Source: Microbacterium sp. Leaf288
GTDB lineage: Bacteria; Actinomycetota; Actinomycetes; Actinomycetales; Microbacteriaceae
Length of the DNA: 64,000 nt
NCBI RefSeq assembly: GCF_001422925.1
Contig: NZ_LMNI01000012.1
Location: forward strand, 809,464 to 873,463
Direction of reading: 5' to 3'
Shown here: in pieces, positions 14,495 to 23,783 of the stretch
Position numbering within the stretch: position 1 is the first letter of the stretch
Layout of the letters: each line of letters opens with the position of its first letter
Made by a program: the position numbers and the translations under genes
The notes under the pieces: generated by a model
Seen by the model: the letters and a program-made list of their open reading frames with translations, nothing else
Told to the model about the DNA's origin: nothing
Database searches by the model: none

Positions 14495-17428
14495 ATGAAC
14501 ATCGACGCTTCATCGCGCCGGAAAATGCGCCAGCATGCCCGAAACCGCCGCCGCACCCGGCGCTCGGCAGGCACCATCGCCGCCACCGTGCTGTCGGCCG
14601 GACTCGTGCTCGGCGGCCTCGCACCCGCCCTCGCGGTGCCGTCGGTCGCCCCGGCCACGTCGCTCGACACCGCCGCCGCGGCGAGCGCTCCGCAGGCCAT
14701 CGCACCGCTCGCCGCGCCGGCGTCGATCCCGTCCACCGGTGCGGCCGTCACGGTCAACCTGCGCGCACTCCGTGCCGCCGCGGGCACCCAGACGACGACT
14801 TCGGCCACCGCGGGCATCCCGCTCGAGCTGCGCAACGAGACCACGGTCGACAACGGCGCGACGTACGGCAGCACCGTCGTCGCGACCTGCACGACCGACG
14901 CCGACGGCGACTGCAGCTTCGTCCTGAGCAATGTGCCCACCTCGAACGGCCAGCGCTACTGGGTCGTCCCCACCGCCGCTGCCGGCCCCGACGCGTTCCT
15001 CAGCCAGTACCTGGTCACCGGCGACAACACCGACTCGACGAGCAACGCCAATCGCTTCGCCGCGACGCCCTACGCGTTCCGCACGCCGGTGATCAACCGC
15101 TCGCAGACGCCGTACCAGGTCCCCACGACGGGCCTCAACGACATGCCGACCAACTCCCGCGTGGGCAACCCGACCCTGCCCCTGTCCCGCACCGTGTCGA
15201 CCTCCAACCGCTGGGCCCACTACGGCACCGAGATCATCCCCACGATCGACAACCCGCGGTTCGCACCCACCTGCACGCCGGGCCTCAAGGTCGCACTGAT
15301 CGTCGACACCTCGACCTCGATGACCTACAACAGCAACGAGGGCCTGAACGGCGCTCGCACCGCGTCCAAGGCCTTCGCGGCGGCGTTCGCCGACAAGGGC
15401 GTGTCGCTGGGCATCTTCCAGTTCGGCAGCAACGCGGCCACCGTCATGATCCCGACCGTGGTGACGAGCGCCAATCTCTCGTCGATCAACTCCACGATCA
15501 ACGGCATCTCGGTGTCGGGTACGCAGTACACCAACTGGGATCGCGGCATCGAGCAGGTCGCGGGCGCCGACTACGACATCGCCGTCATGCTGACCGACGG
15601 CAACCCCACCCGCTACCGCAGCGGCTCGGGCAACGGCTCGTGGACCGACCTGCGCGGCGTCGAAGAGGCGATCCTCTCGGCCAACCTCGTCAAGGCGCAG
15701 GGCACGCAGATGATCACGTTCGGCGTCGGCGACTACCTCAACCCGAACACGCCGTACAACCTCGCCTCGGTCACCGGCCCCGTGCAGTGGACCGAGAACG
15801 GCGGCATCCCGATCGGCCAGACCGACTTCGCGATCCCGACCAGCTGGAACGTCGTCGCAACCGAGCTCGGCAACCTGGCTTCGTCGCTCACGTGCGAGGC
15901 GACGGTGCAGATCCGCAAGCAGGAGCGCGCCGGTAACGGAACACTGACGGATGCTGCGGGCTGGACGTTCACGCCCACCAAGACCGGTTCGGGCACGATG
16001 ACGCCGGTAGGCGCGCAGACGACGGTGACCGGCGGTTACCTCCCGCAGCCGTGGCGGATCGCGTTCACGAACACGACGCAGACGGCGAACGTGTCGATCA
16101 CCGAGACGACGAAGCCGGGCTGGTCGGTCGAGAGCGTGACGTGCACGAAGAACGGCGCCCCGATCTCGGGCATCCCGAACGCGGCGACATTCTCGCTGAC
16201 CGGGCTGAAGACCGGCGACGCGGTGGTGTGCACGGTGGTCAACGGCCAGGCCGCGACGGTACAGGCGAACAAGACCTGGGTCGTCAAGGACTCGGCGGGC
16301 ACCACCGTCGGCACGTACTACCAGCGCGGCAACGCGGCCGACCCGGCCGTTCCGGCAGGCCTGTCGGCGACGCCGAAGCTCGGTACGACCCCGTCGCCGA
16401 AGTGGGGCACGCCCTACACGGGCTTCACGATCGGTCAGCAGCTGGCGGTCGGTGAGACGGCGTCGATCGACGCCCAGCTGCTGCCGGGCTGCGTGCTCAC
16501 GTCGCAGCAGCTGACGGCGGGCAACAGCCTGTCGACGGACCTGCCTTTCAACCTGAAGACCGGCGACTACACGGCGACGCTCGTGGGCGGTACGAACACG
16601 TTCGAGATCACCAACACCGTGACGTGTACGCAGACGCTCGACCTCGTGAAGGTCGTCGCCGCGCCCGGCACCGCGGCGACGTCGGCGTGGCTGCTCGAGG
16701 CGCAGGCGCCCTTGGGGGGCCTCGCCGGCCCGAAGGGCAACTACAGCGCGAGCGCCCCGGTCACCGCGAGCGTCTCGGCCGACAAGGCGTACACCTTGAA
16801 GGAATCGGGTGGCCCCGACACGTACATCCCGGCCTCGAACGGCTGGCAGTGCGTGCTCACCGGCACGACCACCGCCGTCGCGGTGACCAACGCCAAGGTC
16901 ACGGTGCCCCTCGGCCAGAAGGTCACGTGCACCGTCACGAACACGACCGCGAAGCTCACTCTGCTGAAGCAGACCGCCGACGGCTCGGGTCTCGTGCCTG
17001 CGGACTTCACGCTCACCAGCACGCCGGCCCCCGGCTTCACCCTCGCCGCCCTGCAGACCGCGGGCGCCACCACGGCGAGCGCCGCCAACACGTTCGAGGT
17101 GCGTCCCGCGCACACGTACACGCTCGCCGAGACGAATGAGTCGGGCACCATCGCCTACCGCAACCTGGGACTGCAGAAGCTGAAGCCCGGCACCGATCCC
17201 GCCGTCGACGCCAACTGGGAGAACGTCGGCTCGGCCGACGTCCAGGTCGCGGCCGGCGAGCAGGCGACCTACCGATTCGTCAACGACAAGGTGCCGGCGG
17301 TCGTGCTGCCGCTGACCGGCGGCACCGCGTCCGACGCGTTCCTCCTCCTGGGGGGAGCCATCGTCTCGGCGGTCGTCGCCGTGGCCGCGTGGCGCTCCGC
17401 CCGCCGCATGAAGCGAGGAACCGGTTGA
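14495..17428 (+). CDS. Von Willebrand A-domain LPXTG pilin (tip-adhesin type)
   Basis: The 977-residue secreted protein starts at 14495, where GGGGGG precedes the ATG by six bases. A long basic signal region (RRTRRSAGTIAATVLSAGLVLGGLAPALA) is followed by a von Willebrand A domain. Its metal site motif DTSTS is at residues 271-275, with further acidic and Thr residues downstream. The rest consists of repeated prealbumin/SpaA-like beta domains that end in VTNT- or VNDK-like strands. LPLTGG (938-943), a hydrophobic helix and a basic tail complete the sorting signal. Order and domain content match the large tip or ancillary adhesin of Gram-positive sortase pili. The major pilin and a class C sortase follow. 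Confidence 0.88.
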   Translation: MNIDASSRRKMRQHARNRRRTRRSAGTIAATVLSAGLVLGGLAPALAVPSVAPATSLDTAAAASAPQAIAPLAAPASIPSTGAAVTVNLRALRAAAGTQTTTSATAGIPLELRNETTVDNGATYGSTVVATCTTDADGDCSFVLSNVPTSNGQRYWVVPTAAAGPDAFLSQYLVTGDNTDSTSNANRFAATPYAFRTPVINRSQTPYQVPTTGLNDMPTNSRVGNPTLPLSRTVSTSNRWAHYGTEIIPTIDNPRFAPTCTPGLKVALIVDTSTSMTYNSNEGLNGARTASKAFAAAFADKGVSLGIFQFGSNAATVMIPTVVTSANLSSINSTINGISVSGTQYTNWDRGIEQVAGADYDIAVMLTDGNPTRYRSGSGNGSWTDLRGVEEAILSANLVKAQGTQMITFGVGDYLNPNTPYNLASVTGPVQWTENGGIPIGQTDFAIPTSWNVVATELGNLASSLTCEATVQIRKQERAGNGTLTDAAGWTFTPTKTGSGTMTPVGAQTTVTGGYLPQPWRIAFTNTTQTANVSITETTKPGWSVESVTCTKNGAPISGIPNAATFSLTGLKTGDAVVCTVVNGQAATVQANKTWVVKDSAGTTVGTYYQRGNAADPAVPAGLSATPKLGTTPSPKWGTPYTGFTIGQQLAVGETASIDAQLLPGCVLTSQQLTAGNSLSTDLPFNLKTGDYTATLVGGTNTFEITNTVTCTQTLDLVKVVAAPGTAATSAWLLEAQAPLGGLAGPKGNYSASAPVTASVSADKAYTLKESGGPDTYIPASNGWQCVLTGTTTAVAVTNAKVTVPLGQKVTCTVTNTTAKLTLLKQTADGSGLVPADFTLTSTPAPGFTLAALQTAGATTASAANTFEVRPAHTYTLAETNESGTIAYRNLGLQKLKPGTDPAVDANWENVGSADVQVAAGEQATYRFVNDKVPAVVLPLTGGTASDAFLLLGGAIVSAVVAVAAWRSARRMKRGTG

Positions 17429-17512
17429 CCCGACCATGAGCCGATAACTGAATACCCGATTCATCAAGACCGAAGCACCATTGACCAACTTTCTGGGGAA
17501 GTAGATCAAACA

Positions 17513-18994
17513 ATGACCACGTCCATTTCGAAGCGGCTCACCGCCGCCGTCGGCGCCCTCGCTCTGGGGATCCTGGGCGCCGTCGCGGTGGCCACGCCGG
17601 CCTCCGCAACGCCCGTGACGCCCGACAACGTCGGCAACATCACCGGCGAAGCGGGCTCGCTGACCATCCACAAGTACGAGCGCGACGCCACCAGCCCGCT
17701 CGATCCCGGCACGGGTGAAGAGATCCCGGGCTTCACCGGCGTCGGCCTCGAGGGTGTGCAGTTCACTATTCAGAAGGTGAACACGCCGTCGCTGACCACT
17801 CCGGCCGGGTGGGATGCCGTCGAGGCGATCGCCGAGGCTGCTGACCCGATCGCCGCCGCGACGACCGCCGGCCTTTCGCCGCAGACCGTGGTGACCACCA
17901 ACAGCACAGGCCTCGCTACCGCTGCGAGCCTGCCGTACGCGCTGTACCTGGTCACCGAAACGGCATCGCCGTCGACCGTGACCGACCCGGCTGCACCGTT
18001 CCTCGTCACGATCCCGTTCCCGACGGGCCCGGACGCCGAGAACCCGAACGAGTGGATCTACAACGTCCACGTGTACCCGAAGAACGCCGTGACGGGTCTC
18101 GAGAAGACGGTGGTCGCACCGTCCGAGGCCGAGTTGAAGTACGGCGACCTCGCGCGCTGGCAGATCACGGCCGATGTGCCGTTCCTGTCGGGTGAAGACC
18201 TCACCGAGTTCACCGTGACCGACCAGGTCGACCCCGCGCAGCTCGCGTTCGTCTCCGACGCTCAGGCCACCACGCTCGGCGTCGCGCCGACCTCGGTCGT
18301 CGCGAAGGCCGCCGGCGGCGCCGCTGTCGCCCTCGTCGCGGGCGACTACACCATCACGCCGTCGGCGTCGTCGCTCGTCGTGAACTTCACCCCGGCCGGT
18401 CTGCTCAAGCTGCAGAATCAGGCTCAGGGCGGCACGGTCGTTGTGTCGGTGCTCACGCAGGTCAAGGTGATCCCGGCCAATGGCGTCATCGAGAATGACG
18501 CGGTCAGCGTCGTGAACGACAGTGAGCTCACGGCGTCGAAGACCACGTCCGTCGGGCAGCTGAAGGTGCTCAAGTACGCCAAGACCGACAGCAACCCCGA
18601 AGTTTCGCTGAACGGCGCGAAGTTCAAGCTCTTCCTCGACGAGGCCGGCACCAAGCCGGTGACCGTCGCGGGCGCGAGCGAGTGGACCACCGCCACGAAC
18701 GGTACGCTCACTATTCCGGCGCTGCGCCCGGGTTCGTACTGGCTCGTCGAGACGGCAGCTCCCGCGGGCTACCAGCTCGACGCTACCCCGACCAAGGTCG
18801 AGGTCGTCGCCGGTCAGTCCACGACGAGCACCAACTTCGTCAAGGTCGAGAACTCGCAGGTTCCGGCGTGGGCGCTGCCTCTCACCGGTGGTGACGGTGC
18901 CCTCTGGTTCGGCGTCGGCGGCGCCGCGCTCGTCGTCATGACCGTGGGTATCGCGCTCCTCGCCGCTCGTCGGCGCGCAGCCGCCACGGCCTGA
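17513..18994 (+). CDS. SpaH/EbpB-like major pilin, LPXTG-anchored
   Basis: The 493-residue protein has a Sec signal (residues 1-32, ending ASA). It carries the pilin motif W-x3-V-x-VYPK at 181-190, whose Lys190 should form the inter-subunit isopeptide bond. The E-box YWLVETAAPAGY at 409-420 (Glu413) supports an intramolecular isopeptide bond. The sorting signal LPLTGG is at 455-460, followed by a membrane helix and RRRAAATA. All elements of a sortase-polymerised backbone pilin are present. It lies 84 bp after the vWA adhesin gene and is followed by two strong hairpins before the sortase gene, so it may be made in excess of the sortase. Confidence 0.93.
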   Translation: MTTSISKRLTAAVGALALGILGAVAVATPASATPVTPDNVGNITGEAGSLTIHKYERDATSPLDPGTGEEIPGFTGVGLEGVQFTIQKVNTPSLTTPAGWDAVEAIAEAADPIAAATTAGLSPQTVVTTNSTGLATAASLPYALYLVTETASPSTVTDPAAPFLVTIPFPTGPDAENPNEWIYNVHVYPKNAVTGLEKTVVAPSEAELKYGDLARWQITADVPFLSGEDLTEFTVTDQVDPAQLAFVSDAQATTLGVAPTSVVAKAAGGAAVALVAGDYTITPSASSLVVNFTPAGLLKLQNQAQGGTVVVSVLTQVKVIPANGVIENDAVSVVNDSELTASKTTSVGQLKVLKYAKTDSNPEVSLNGAKFKLFLDEAGTKPVTVAGASEWTTATNGTLTIPALRPGSYWLVETAAPAGYQLDATPTKVEVVAGQSTTSTNFVKVENSQVPAWALPLTGGDGALWFGVGGAALVVMTVGIALLAARRRAAATA

Positions 18995-19003
18995 CGCCCA
19001 GCT

Positions 19004-19032
19004 GTCCGTCACACCCCCTCCCCGTGACGGAC
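19004..19032 (+). terminator. First hairpin between pilin and sortase genes
   Basis: GTCCGTCAC (19004-19012) and GTGACGGAC (19024-19032) form a perfect 9-bp stem with an 11-base loop, 10 bp after the pilin stop. Confidence 0.65.
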
Positions 19033-19039
19033 TTCCCAC

Positions 19040-19079
19040 CGGAGGGTGGCGGGTCGCCCCGACCGCCCGCCACCCTCCG
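19040..19079 (+). terminator. Second, stronger hairpin between pilin and sortase genes
   Basis: CGGAGGGTGGCGGG (19040-19053) and CCCGCCACCCTCCG (19066-19079) form a perfect 14-bp stem with a 12-base loop. It ends 25 bp before the sortase start. It probably attenuates read-through or protects the 3' end of the pilin message. Confidence 0.7.
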
Positions 19080-19104
19080 CACCACTCCCTGCAGATGAGA
19101 GCGC

Positions 19105-20022
19105 ATGACCCTCACCGCACCTGTGTCGACGCGACCGGATCCGCCAGTGCGCGACCGGTCGCGTCGGCGTGTCCGCCGCCGCTTCCCGTGGGGCGCCGCC
19201 GCCCTCGCGCTCGGCTTCGTGCTGGGCATCGGCGTGCTGCTGTACCCGTCGGCGGCGGCGTGGCTCACGCAGTACGCGCAGTCCCAGCGCATCGACGAGT
19301 ACTCGTCGACGGTGCAAGATCTGACGGCCGAGTCGCGTCATGACGCGATTCAGGATGCTGTCGCCTACAACTCTGCGCTGATCAACGGCACGTCCGTGGT
19401 CGCCGCCGGCGAGAACAAGCCCCTCGCCGAGACCGACGCCGACTCCGACTACGTCCAGCTCCTGCACGCCGACGACACCGGCCTGATGGCGCGGATCAAG
19501 ATCCCATCGATCGCCCTCGATCTGCCGATCTACCACGGCACGAGCGACGAGACCCTCAAAGAGGGCGTCGGCCACCTCGAGGGCACCGCCCTCCCCATCG
19601 GCGGCGAGAGCACCCATTCCGTGCTGACCGGGCATCGCGGCCTCGCCGACGCCGAACTCTTCACCAACCTCGACAAGGTCGTCGTCGGCGACACCTTCAC
19701 GATCGAGGTCTTCGGCGAGGTGCTCACCTACCAGGTGACCGACACGAAAGTCGTCGAGCCCGAGCAGACCGAGACCCTCTACCCGCAGCGCGGCGCCGAC
19801 CTCGTCACCCTCGTCACCTGCACTCCCCTCGGCATCAACACCCACCGCATCCTCGTAACCGGCGAGCGCATCCTCCCCACTCCGATTCAAGACATGGATG
19901 CTGCGGGCCAACGCCCCGACATCCCCGGCTTCCCCTACTGGGCGTTGGGCCTAGCCGGCGCGATTGTGGTCGCAGGTGCGTACGTGGTCTACTCCGCCCG
20001 CCGGCATCCTCCCGCTCGTTGA
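19105..20022 (+). CDS. Class C (pilin-polymerising) sortase
   Basis: The 305-residue enzyme has an N-terminal membrane helix (about residues 28-50) and the sortase beta-barrel. The catalytic residues are His177 (TGHRG), Cys239 (TLVTC) and Arg248 (NTHRIL). A second hydrophobic C-terminal helix (about 280-300) is typical of class C enzymes. It should join pilin LPLTG threonine to the pilin-motif lysine of the next subunit. It is encoded downstream of both pilins, beyond two hairpins. The reading frame ends PPAR-stop inside a copy of the dispersed repeat, so the repeat supplies the stop codon. Confidence 0.92.
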   Translation: MTLTAPVSTRPDPPVRDRSRRRVRRRFPWGAAALALGFVLGIGVLLYPSAAAWLTQYAQSQRIDEYSSTVQDLTAESRHDAIQDAVAYNSALINGTSVVAAGENKPLAETDADSDYVQLLHADDTGLMARIKIPSIALDLPIYHGTSDETLKEGVGHLEGTALPIGGESTHSVLTGHRGLADAELFTNLDKVVVGDTFTIEVFGEVLTYQVTDTKVVEPEQTETLYPQRGADLVTLVTCTPLGINTHRILVTGERILPTPIQDMDAAGQRPDIPGFPYWALGLAGAIVVAGAYVVYSARRHPPAR

Positions 20023-20043
20023 GCGAGCGAAGCGAGTCGAAAC
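20014..20043 (+). repeat. Dispersed palindromic repeat overlapping the sortase stop
   Basis: The 30-bp form starts CTCGTTGAGCGAGCGAAG and ends GAGTCGAAACG. The sortase stop TGA is part of GTTGAGC in the repeat. Confidence 0.85.
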
Positions 20044-20061
20044 GCCCCACCCCACCTCCCG

Positions 20062-20091
20062 CTCGTTGAGCGAGCGAAGCGAGTCGAAACG
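20062..20091 (+). repeat. Dispersed palindromic repeat, second tandem copy
   Basis: Identical 30-bp copy, 48 bp after the previous one, between the sortase and phosphoglycosyltransferase genes. Confidence 0.85.
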
Positions 20092-20222
20092 CCCCCAAGC
20101 GCGGCGCACCACCTCCCCCTTCAGCGAATCTTGAGATTCCGTGTCTCCGGACGAAACATGAACTCGGGCATGATGAGGGTTCTCTCATAATGGGAACGCC
20201 CTTTCCTCCCCCAAGGAATTCC

Positions 20223-22004
20223 ATGCCGACCTCGTACATTCCCCCACGCCCGCCTACTGCTACTCTTCCCGTGGTGGCCGGGAAACCCACCACAAAGCGA
20301 GAAGGCACTGTGTCGTCGAATCCCCAGATCGACGCGCCAACGGAGTCGCCAGCCCATCCCCAGGCACGGGCAGCCGCTCCTTCGGCGACCCTTCCGTCCG
20401 CCCCGGATTCTTCGTCTCCGACGTCTCCCTCGGACTCGTCGGCGACGCCTCCCCCGCTCGTTGAGCGAGCGAGGAACGAGCGAGTCGAAACGCCCGCGAC
20501 GCCCCCCTCGCTCGTTGAGCGAGCGAGGAACGAGCGAGTCGAAACGCCCCGGACCTTCGAGCAACACCGCCCCAACTGGCGCCGCGCGTACGCCACCCGC
20601 TTGTGGCTAAGTGATGCCTTCGTCCTCGTCTGGGCCGTCTACGGCACCCAGCTTCTGTGGTTCGGCTGGGGCAACGCCCAGGTCGCAATCCGCCAAGACT
20701 CCCGGTTCAATGAGTTCTCCTACTGGATCTTCTCGGCGGTCCTCGTCATCGCCTGGATGTGGGCGCTCTCGCTCATCGACTCCCGCGACCACCGCGTCAT
20801 CGGAAACGGCCCCACCGAGTACGTGCGCATGGCCCGCGCGAGCTTCACGTTCTTTGGCGCCATCGCGATCCTCGCCTTCCTGTTCCGCGTCGACGTAGCC
20901 CGCGGCTACCTGCTCATCGCGCTCCCGCTCGGCATCTTCGTGCTGCTGCTCGAGCGCTGGCTCTGGCGTCAGTGGCTCATCGCTCAGCGCTGGGTCGGGC
21001 GATACTCTGCGAAGGTCCTGCTCGTGGGTTCGGCGGAGTCGGTCGCCGCGATCGCCCGCGAATTGCACCGCTCCCCAACCGCTGGCTACCACGTCGTAGG
21101 TGCGTGCGTGCCGTCCGGGAAGGTCGCCGACACGATTCCTGGTACTCCCGTTCCGGTGATGGGCACTGTCGACAACGTCGAGCTAGCCATCGCAGCTACA
21201 GGTGCAGACACCGTCGCAGTGACGAGCACCGACGACCTGCCGACGATGAAGGTCAAGCAGATCTCCTGGGCGCTCGAGGCCGGCCGGCAACACCTGGTGC
21301 TGGCCCCGAGCATCGCCGATATCGCCGGCCCTCGTATCCACACGCGCCCGGTCGCCGGCCTGCCGCTAATCCACGTCGAGACCCCGAAGTTCAGCCGCGG
21401 TCAGCGCATCGCCAAGCGCACGATGGACCTCCTGATCTCGGTCGTAGGCCTGGTCCTGATCAGCCCGGTCCTCGCGTTCCTTGCCATCAGCGTTCGGCTG
21501 ACCTCGGAGGGTCCGGTCCTCTTCCGTCAGAAGCGGATCGGCCTGAAGGGCCGCGAGTTCGAGATGCTCAAGTTCCGCTCGATGGTCGTGAACGCCGAGG
21601 AGCTCCTGTCAGGTCTCCGTGCGAAGCAGAACTCCGGTAACGAGGTTCTGTTCAAGATGGCAGACGATCCTCGCGTCACCCCGATCGGCAAGATCATGCG
21701 CAAGTACAGCCTCGACGAGCTGCCCCAGCTCTTCAATGTCCTTGCAGGCAACATGTCGCTTGTCGGCCCGCGCCCTCCTCTGGCGAGTGAAGTCGAGCTG
21801 TACGACACCCACGTCCACCGCCGCTTCCTCATGAAGCCCGGCATCACCGGCGCCTGGCAGGTCGGGGGTCGTTCATCCTTGTCGTGGGAGGACTCGGTAC
21901 GGCTCGATCTCGCCTATGTCGAGAACTGGTCGTTGATCGGGGACTTCGTCATCCTCGTTAAGACCGCTCGCGCCGCCTTGAATCCAGGAAACTCCGCCCA
22001 CTAA
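20223..22004 (+). CDS. Initiating sugar (phosphoglycosyl) transferase, WcaJ type, copy 1
   Basis: This enzyme transfers a sugar-1-phosphate to undecaprenyl phosphate to begin a polysaccharide repeat unit. It has a disordered Pro/Ser-rich N-terminus, four or five membrane helices, a CoA-binding-like cytoplasmic region and the C-terminal bacterial sugar transferase domain. That domain carries KRTMDLLISVVGLVL, FRQKRIGLKGREFEMLKFRSM, MSLVGPRPP, KPGITGAWQV and SWEDSVRLDLAYVENW. The start at 20223 (593 residues) is chosen because AAGGA precedes it. ATG 20190 and GTG 20310 are also in frame. Two exact 36-bp repeats encode LVERARNERVET twice at about residues 79-90 and 97-108. A paralog lies at 59964-61532. 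Confidence 0.9.
   Translation: MPTSYIPPRPPTATLPVVAGKPTTKREGTVSSNPQIDAPTESPAHPQARAAAPSATLPSAPDSSSPTSPSDSSATPPPLVERARNERVETPATPPSLVERARNERVETPRTFEQHRPNWRRAYATRLWLSDAFVLVWAVYGTQLLWFGWGNAQVAIRQDSRFNEFSYWIFSAVLVIAWMWALSLIDSRDHRVIGNGPTEYVRMARASFTFFGAIAILAFLFRVDVARGYLLIALPLGIFVLLLERWLWRQWLIAQRWVGRYSAKVLLVGSAESVAAIARELHRSPTAGYHVVGACVPSGKVADTIPGTPVPVMGTVDNVELAIAATGADTVAVTSTDDLPTMKVKQISWALEAGRQHLVLAPSIADIAGPRIHTRPVAGLPLIHVETPKFSRGQRIAKRTMDLLISVVGLVLISPVLAFLAISVRLTSEGPVLFRQKRIGLKGREFEMLKFRSMVVNAEELLSGLRAKQNSGNEVLFKMADDPRVTPIGKIMRKYSLDELPQLFNVLAGNMSLVGPRPPLASEVELYDTHVHRRFLMKPGITGAWQVGGRSSLSWEDSVRLDLAYVENWSLIGDFVILVKTARAALNPGNSAH
20457..20492 (+). repeat. Dispersed repeat inside the phosphoglycosyltransferase gene, copy a
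   Basis: An exact 36-bp copy, in frame, encoding LVERARNERVET. Its length is a multiple of three, so the frame is preserved. Confidence 0.9.
20511..20546 (+). repeat. Dispersed repeat inside the phosphoglycosyltransferase gene, copy b
   Basis: A second exact 36-bp copy, 54 bp after the first, in the same reading frame. Confidence 0.9.
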
Positions 22005-22032
22005 ACCCAGTCGTCGAAGCACCGCGGTACAG

Positions 22033-22812
22033 ATGAGGACCATGACCAACATTCCCCGAGTGACACTTGTTACCGTTACGCACAACAGCGGGCCAGCGCT
22101 GCGTGAGTTCTGGCAACCCATCCCTGACGAGAGCATCGAATGGGTCGTGGTCGACAACGCTTCGACCGATGATTCCGTGCTTGTTGCAAGACAGCTCGGT
22201 GCGCGAGTGATCGAACTCTCGAAGAACGTGGGCTTTGGTGCCGCATGCAATATCGGATTGGACCATTCTCGAAGCGACGTCGTCGCCTTCGTGAACCCAG
22301 ATGTGACTGTGATCTACGATGACATTCCCGCGCTTTGCGAAGCCGCGATGGAGTCGAATCACCTAGTCGCTCCCCAGCTCGTGAATGCTGACGGTTCACT
22401 TCAACCCAACGGCCGAGGTGTGCCGTCCCTTCCCAACAAGGTTCTAAACCGGTTGCGCCCTTCGCTGGCATCCAAGCGCGGCTTTAGAGTGCTCACGGTC
22501 GAAAAGGAACATAGAGCCGTTGTCTGGCTAACAGGAGCAGTAGTCTTCGCCAAGAAGGAGCTCCTGCGCCGGTTAGAAGGGTTCGACGAGTCATTCTTCG
22601 TTTACTACGAGGATGTCGATCTCTGCCTTCGCGCGCGCAAGCTCGGTATCGGTTCGACCGTCGTCGGAAGCTGCCGCTGGCTACATGGATGGGCACGCGC
22701 TGCGTCCGGGTTCAACGCGCGCGCCTGGAAGCTGGAGTTTGGAAGCGCCCTGACGTTCTATAGGAAGTATCCAGAGTTGCTCTTTGCATCGGAAGCCCCG
22801 GAGCTCGGATGA
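22033..22812 (+). CDS. Family 2 glycosyltransferase (WbbL-like)
   Basis: The 259-residue GT-A enzyme has TLVTVTHNSG at the N-terminus, the nucleotide-binding VVVDNASTDDS, FVNPDV in place of the DxD motif, and YYEDVDLCLRARKLG. This pattern resembles rhamnosyltransferases of the WbbL group. The donor is not provable from sequence. The start is 22033 or 22042. It opens a lower-GC block of overlapping genes, with the next gene overlapping by ATGA. It should add a sugar to the lipid-linked repeat unit on the inner membrane face. Confidence 0.85.
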   Translation: MRTMTNIPRVTLVTVTHNSGPALREFWQPIPDESIEWVVVDNASTDDSVLVARQLGARVIELSKNVGFGAACNIGLDHSRSDVVAFVNPDVTVIYDDIPALCEAAMESNHLVAPQLVNADGSLQPNGRGVPSLPNKVLNRLRPSLASKRGFRVLTVEKEHRAVVWLTGAVVFAKKELLRRLEGFDESFFVYYEDVDLCLRARKLGIGSTVVGSCRWLHGWARAASGFNARAWKLEFGSALTFYRKYPELLFASEAPELG

Positions 22813-23783
22813 CGCATACAGCAACGATTTCCCTCGTCATCACCGTGCTGAATGAGGAGCGGAGCATAGGCGCCTGGCTTGAAACCTTAGGCAAGCAGTC
22901 CAGATTGCCCGACGAGTTGATCGTCTGCGATGGCGGGTCGTCAGATCGAACAGTAGCCATCCTCGAAGAGTGGGCCCAAGATGCCCCGTTCCGCGTCACC
23001 ATCGTCGTTTCCCCCGGCGCGAACATCAGCGAGGGGCGAAATCGCGCGATCGCGGCTGCATCGGGAGAATGGCTTGCCGTTACGGACGCCGGAACAACAC
23101 TGGATGAGTCATGGCTGAGTCAGCTTGCGCAGCGACGCGGTCACGCTGATGTGGTCTCGGGCTTTTTCTATCCGATCGGTGACAAGTTGTTCGAGCGTTT
23201 GCTCGCCACTCTGATCACTTTTCGTGTCGAAGAGATTGACCCGCAGAAGTTCCTTCCGTCTAGCCGGTCACTGCTCATTCGTAAGTCGGTATGGGCCAAG
23301 GTCGATGGATATCCCGAATGGTTGGACTACTGCGAGGATCTGGTGTTTGACCTCGAAGTTCGCGAGTCAGGCGCAAGGTTCGTGTTCGCCCCGGATGCTC
23401 TGGTCTCTTGGTCGGCACGTTCGTCCTTGCGAGCATTTGCGAAGCAGTATTTCCGCTACGGGCGCGGAGATGGCAAGGCGAATCTCTGGGCCAAACGTCA
23501 TGTTGCGCGCTACGGCGTCTATGGGGCCGGCGTGGTTATGATGGTCACTTCGCCCTTCGGCTGGCTCTCCACCCTCGCGCTACTCGCCGGCGGGTACCTG
23601 GTCTATTCCGGAAGATACACGCGTCGGGTTGTCCGCTCCGAGAGGCTCCCGATTAGCGAAAAGGTACTCGGGGTCGCGATTGCTCCGCTAATTATGGCAG
23701 TAGGCGACGTGGCGAAGATGATCGGCTACCCGATCGGGCTTGCGTGGCGCAGCGGCAAGCGTCGAGAGGGACTGGCGCTGTGA
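22809..23783 (+). CDS. Family 2 glycosyltransferase, membrane-associated
   Basis: The 324-residue protein has a GT-A domain (SLVITVLNEERSI, IVCDGGSSDRT, NRAIAAASGEWLAVTDAG, DYCEDLVFDLEV) and two C-terminal hydrophobic segments (about residues 235-270 and 285-305) that should tether it to the membrane. The DAG motif replaces a classical DxD. It overlaps both neighbours by four bases (ATGA and GTGA), showing translational coupling in the polysaccharide operon. Donor and acceptor are unknown. Confidence 0.82.
   Translation: MTHTATISLVITVLNEERSIGAWLETLGKQSRLPDELIVCDGGSSDRTVAILEEWAQDAPFRVTIVVSPGANISEGRNRAIAAASGEWLAVTDAGTTLDESWLSQLAQRRGHADVVSGFFYPIGDKLFERLLATLITFRVEEIDPQKFLPSSRSLLIRKSVWAKVDGYPEWLDYCEDLVFDLEVRESGARFVFAPDALVSWSARSSLRAFAKQYFRYGRGDGKANLWAKRHVARYGVYGAGVVMMVTSPFGWLSTLALLAGGYLVYSGRYTRRVVRSERLPISEKVLGVAIAPLIMAVGDVAKMIGYPIGLAWRSGKRREGLAL

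Noticed and set aside
14510..19039. Very long antisense open frame of about 1,500 codons opposite the pilus genes
   Set aside because: It is a mirror of GC-rich codon bias in the two real pilin genes. The product is Arg/Gly-rich with no domain, and the sense strand has signal peptides, pilin motifs and sorting signals.
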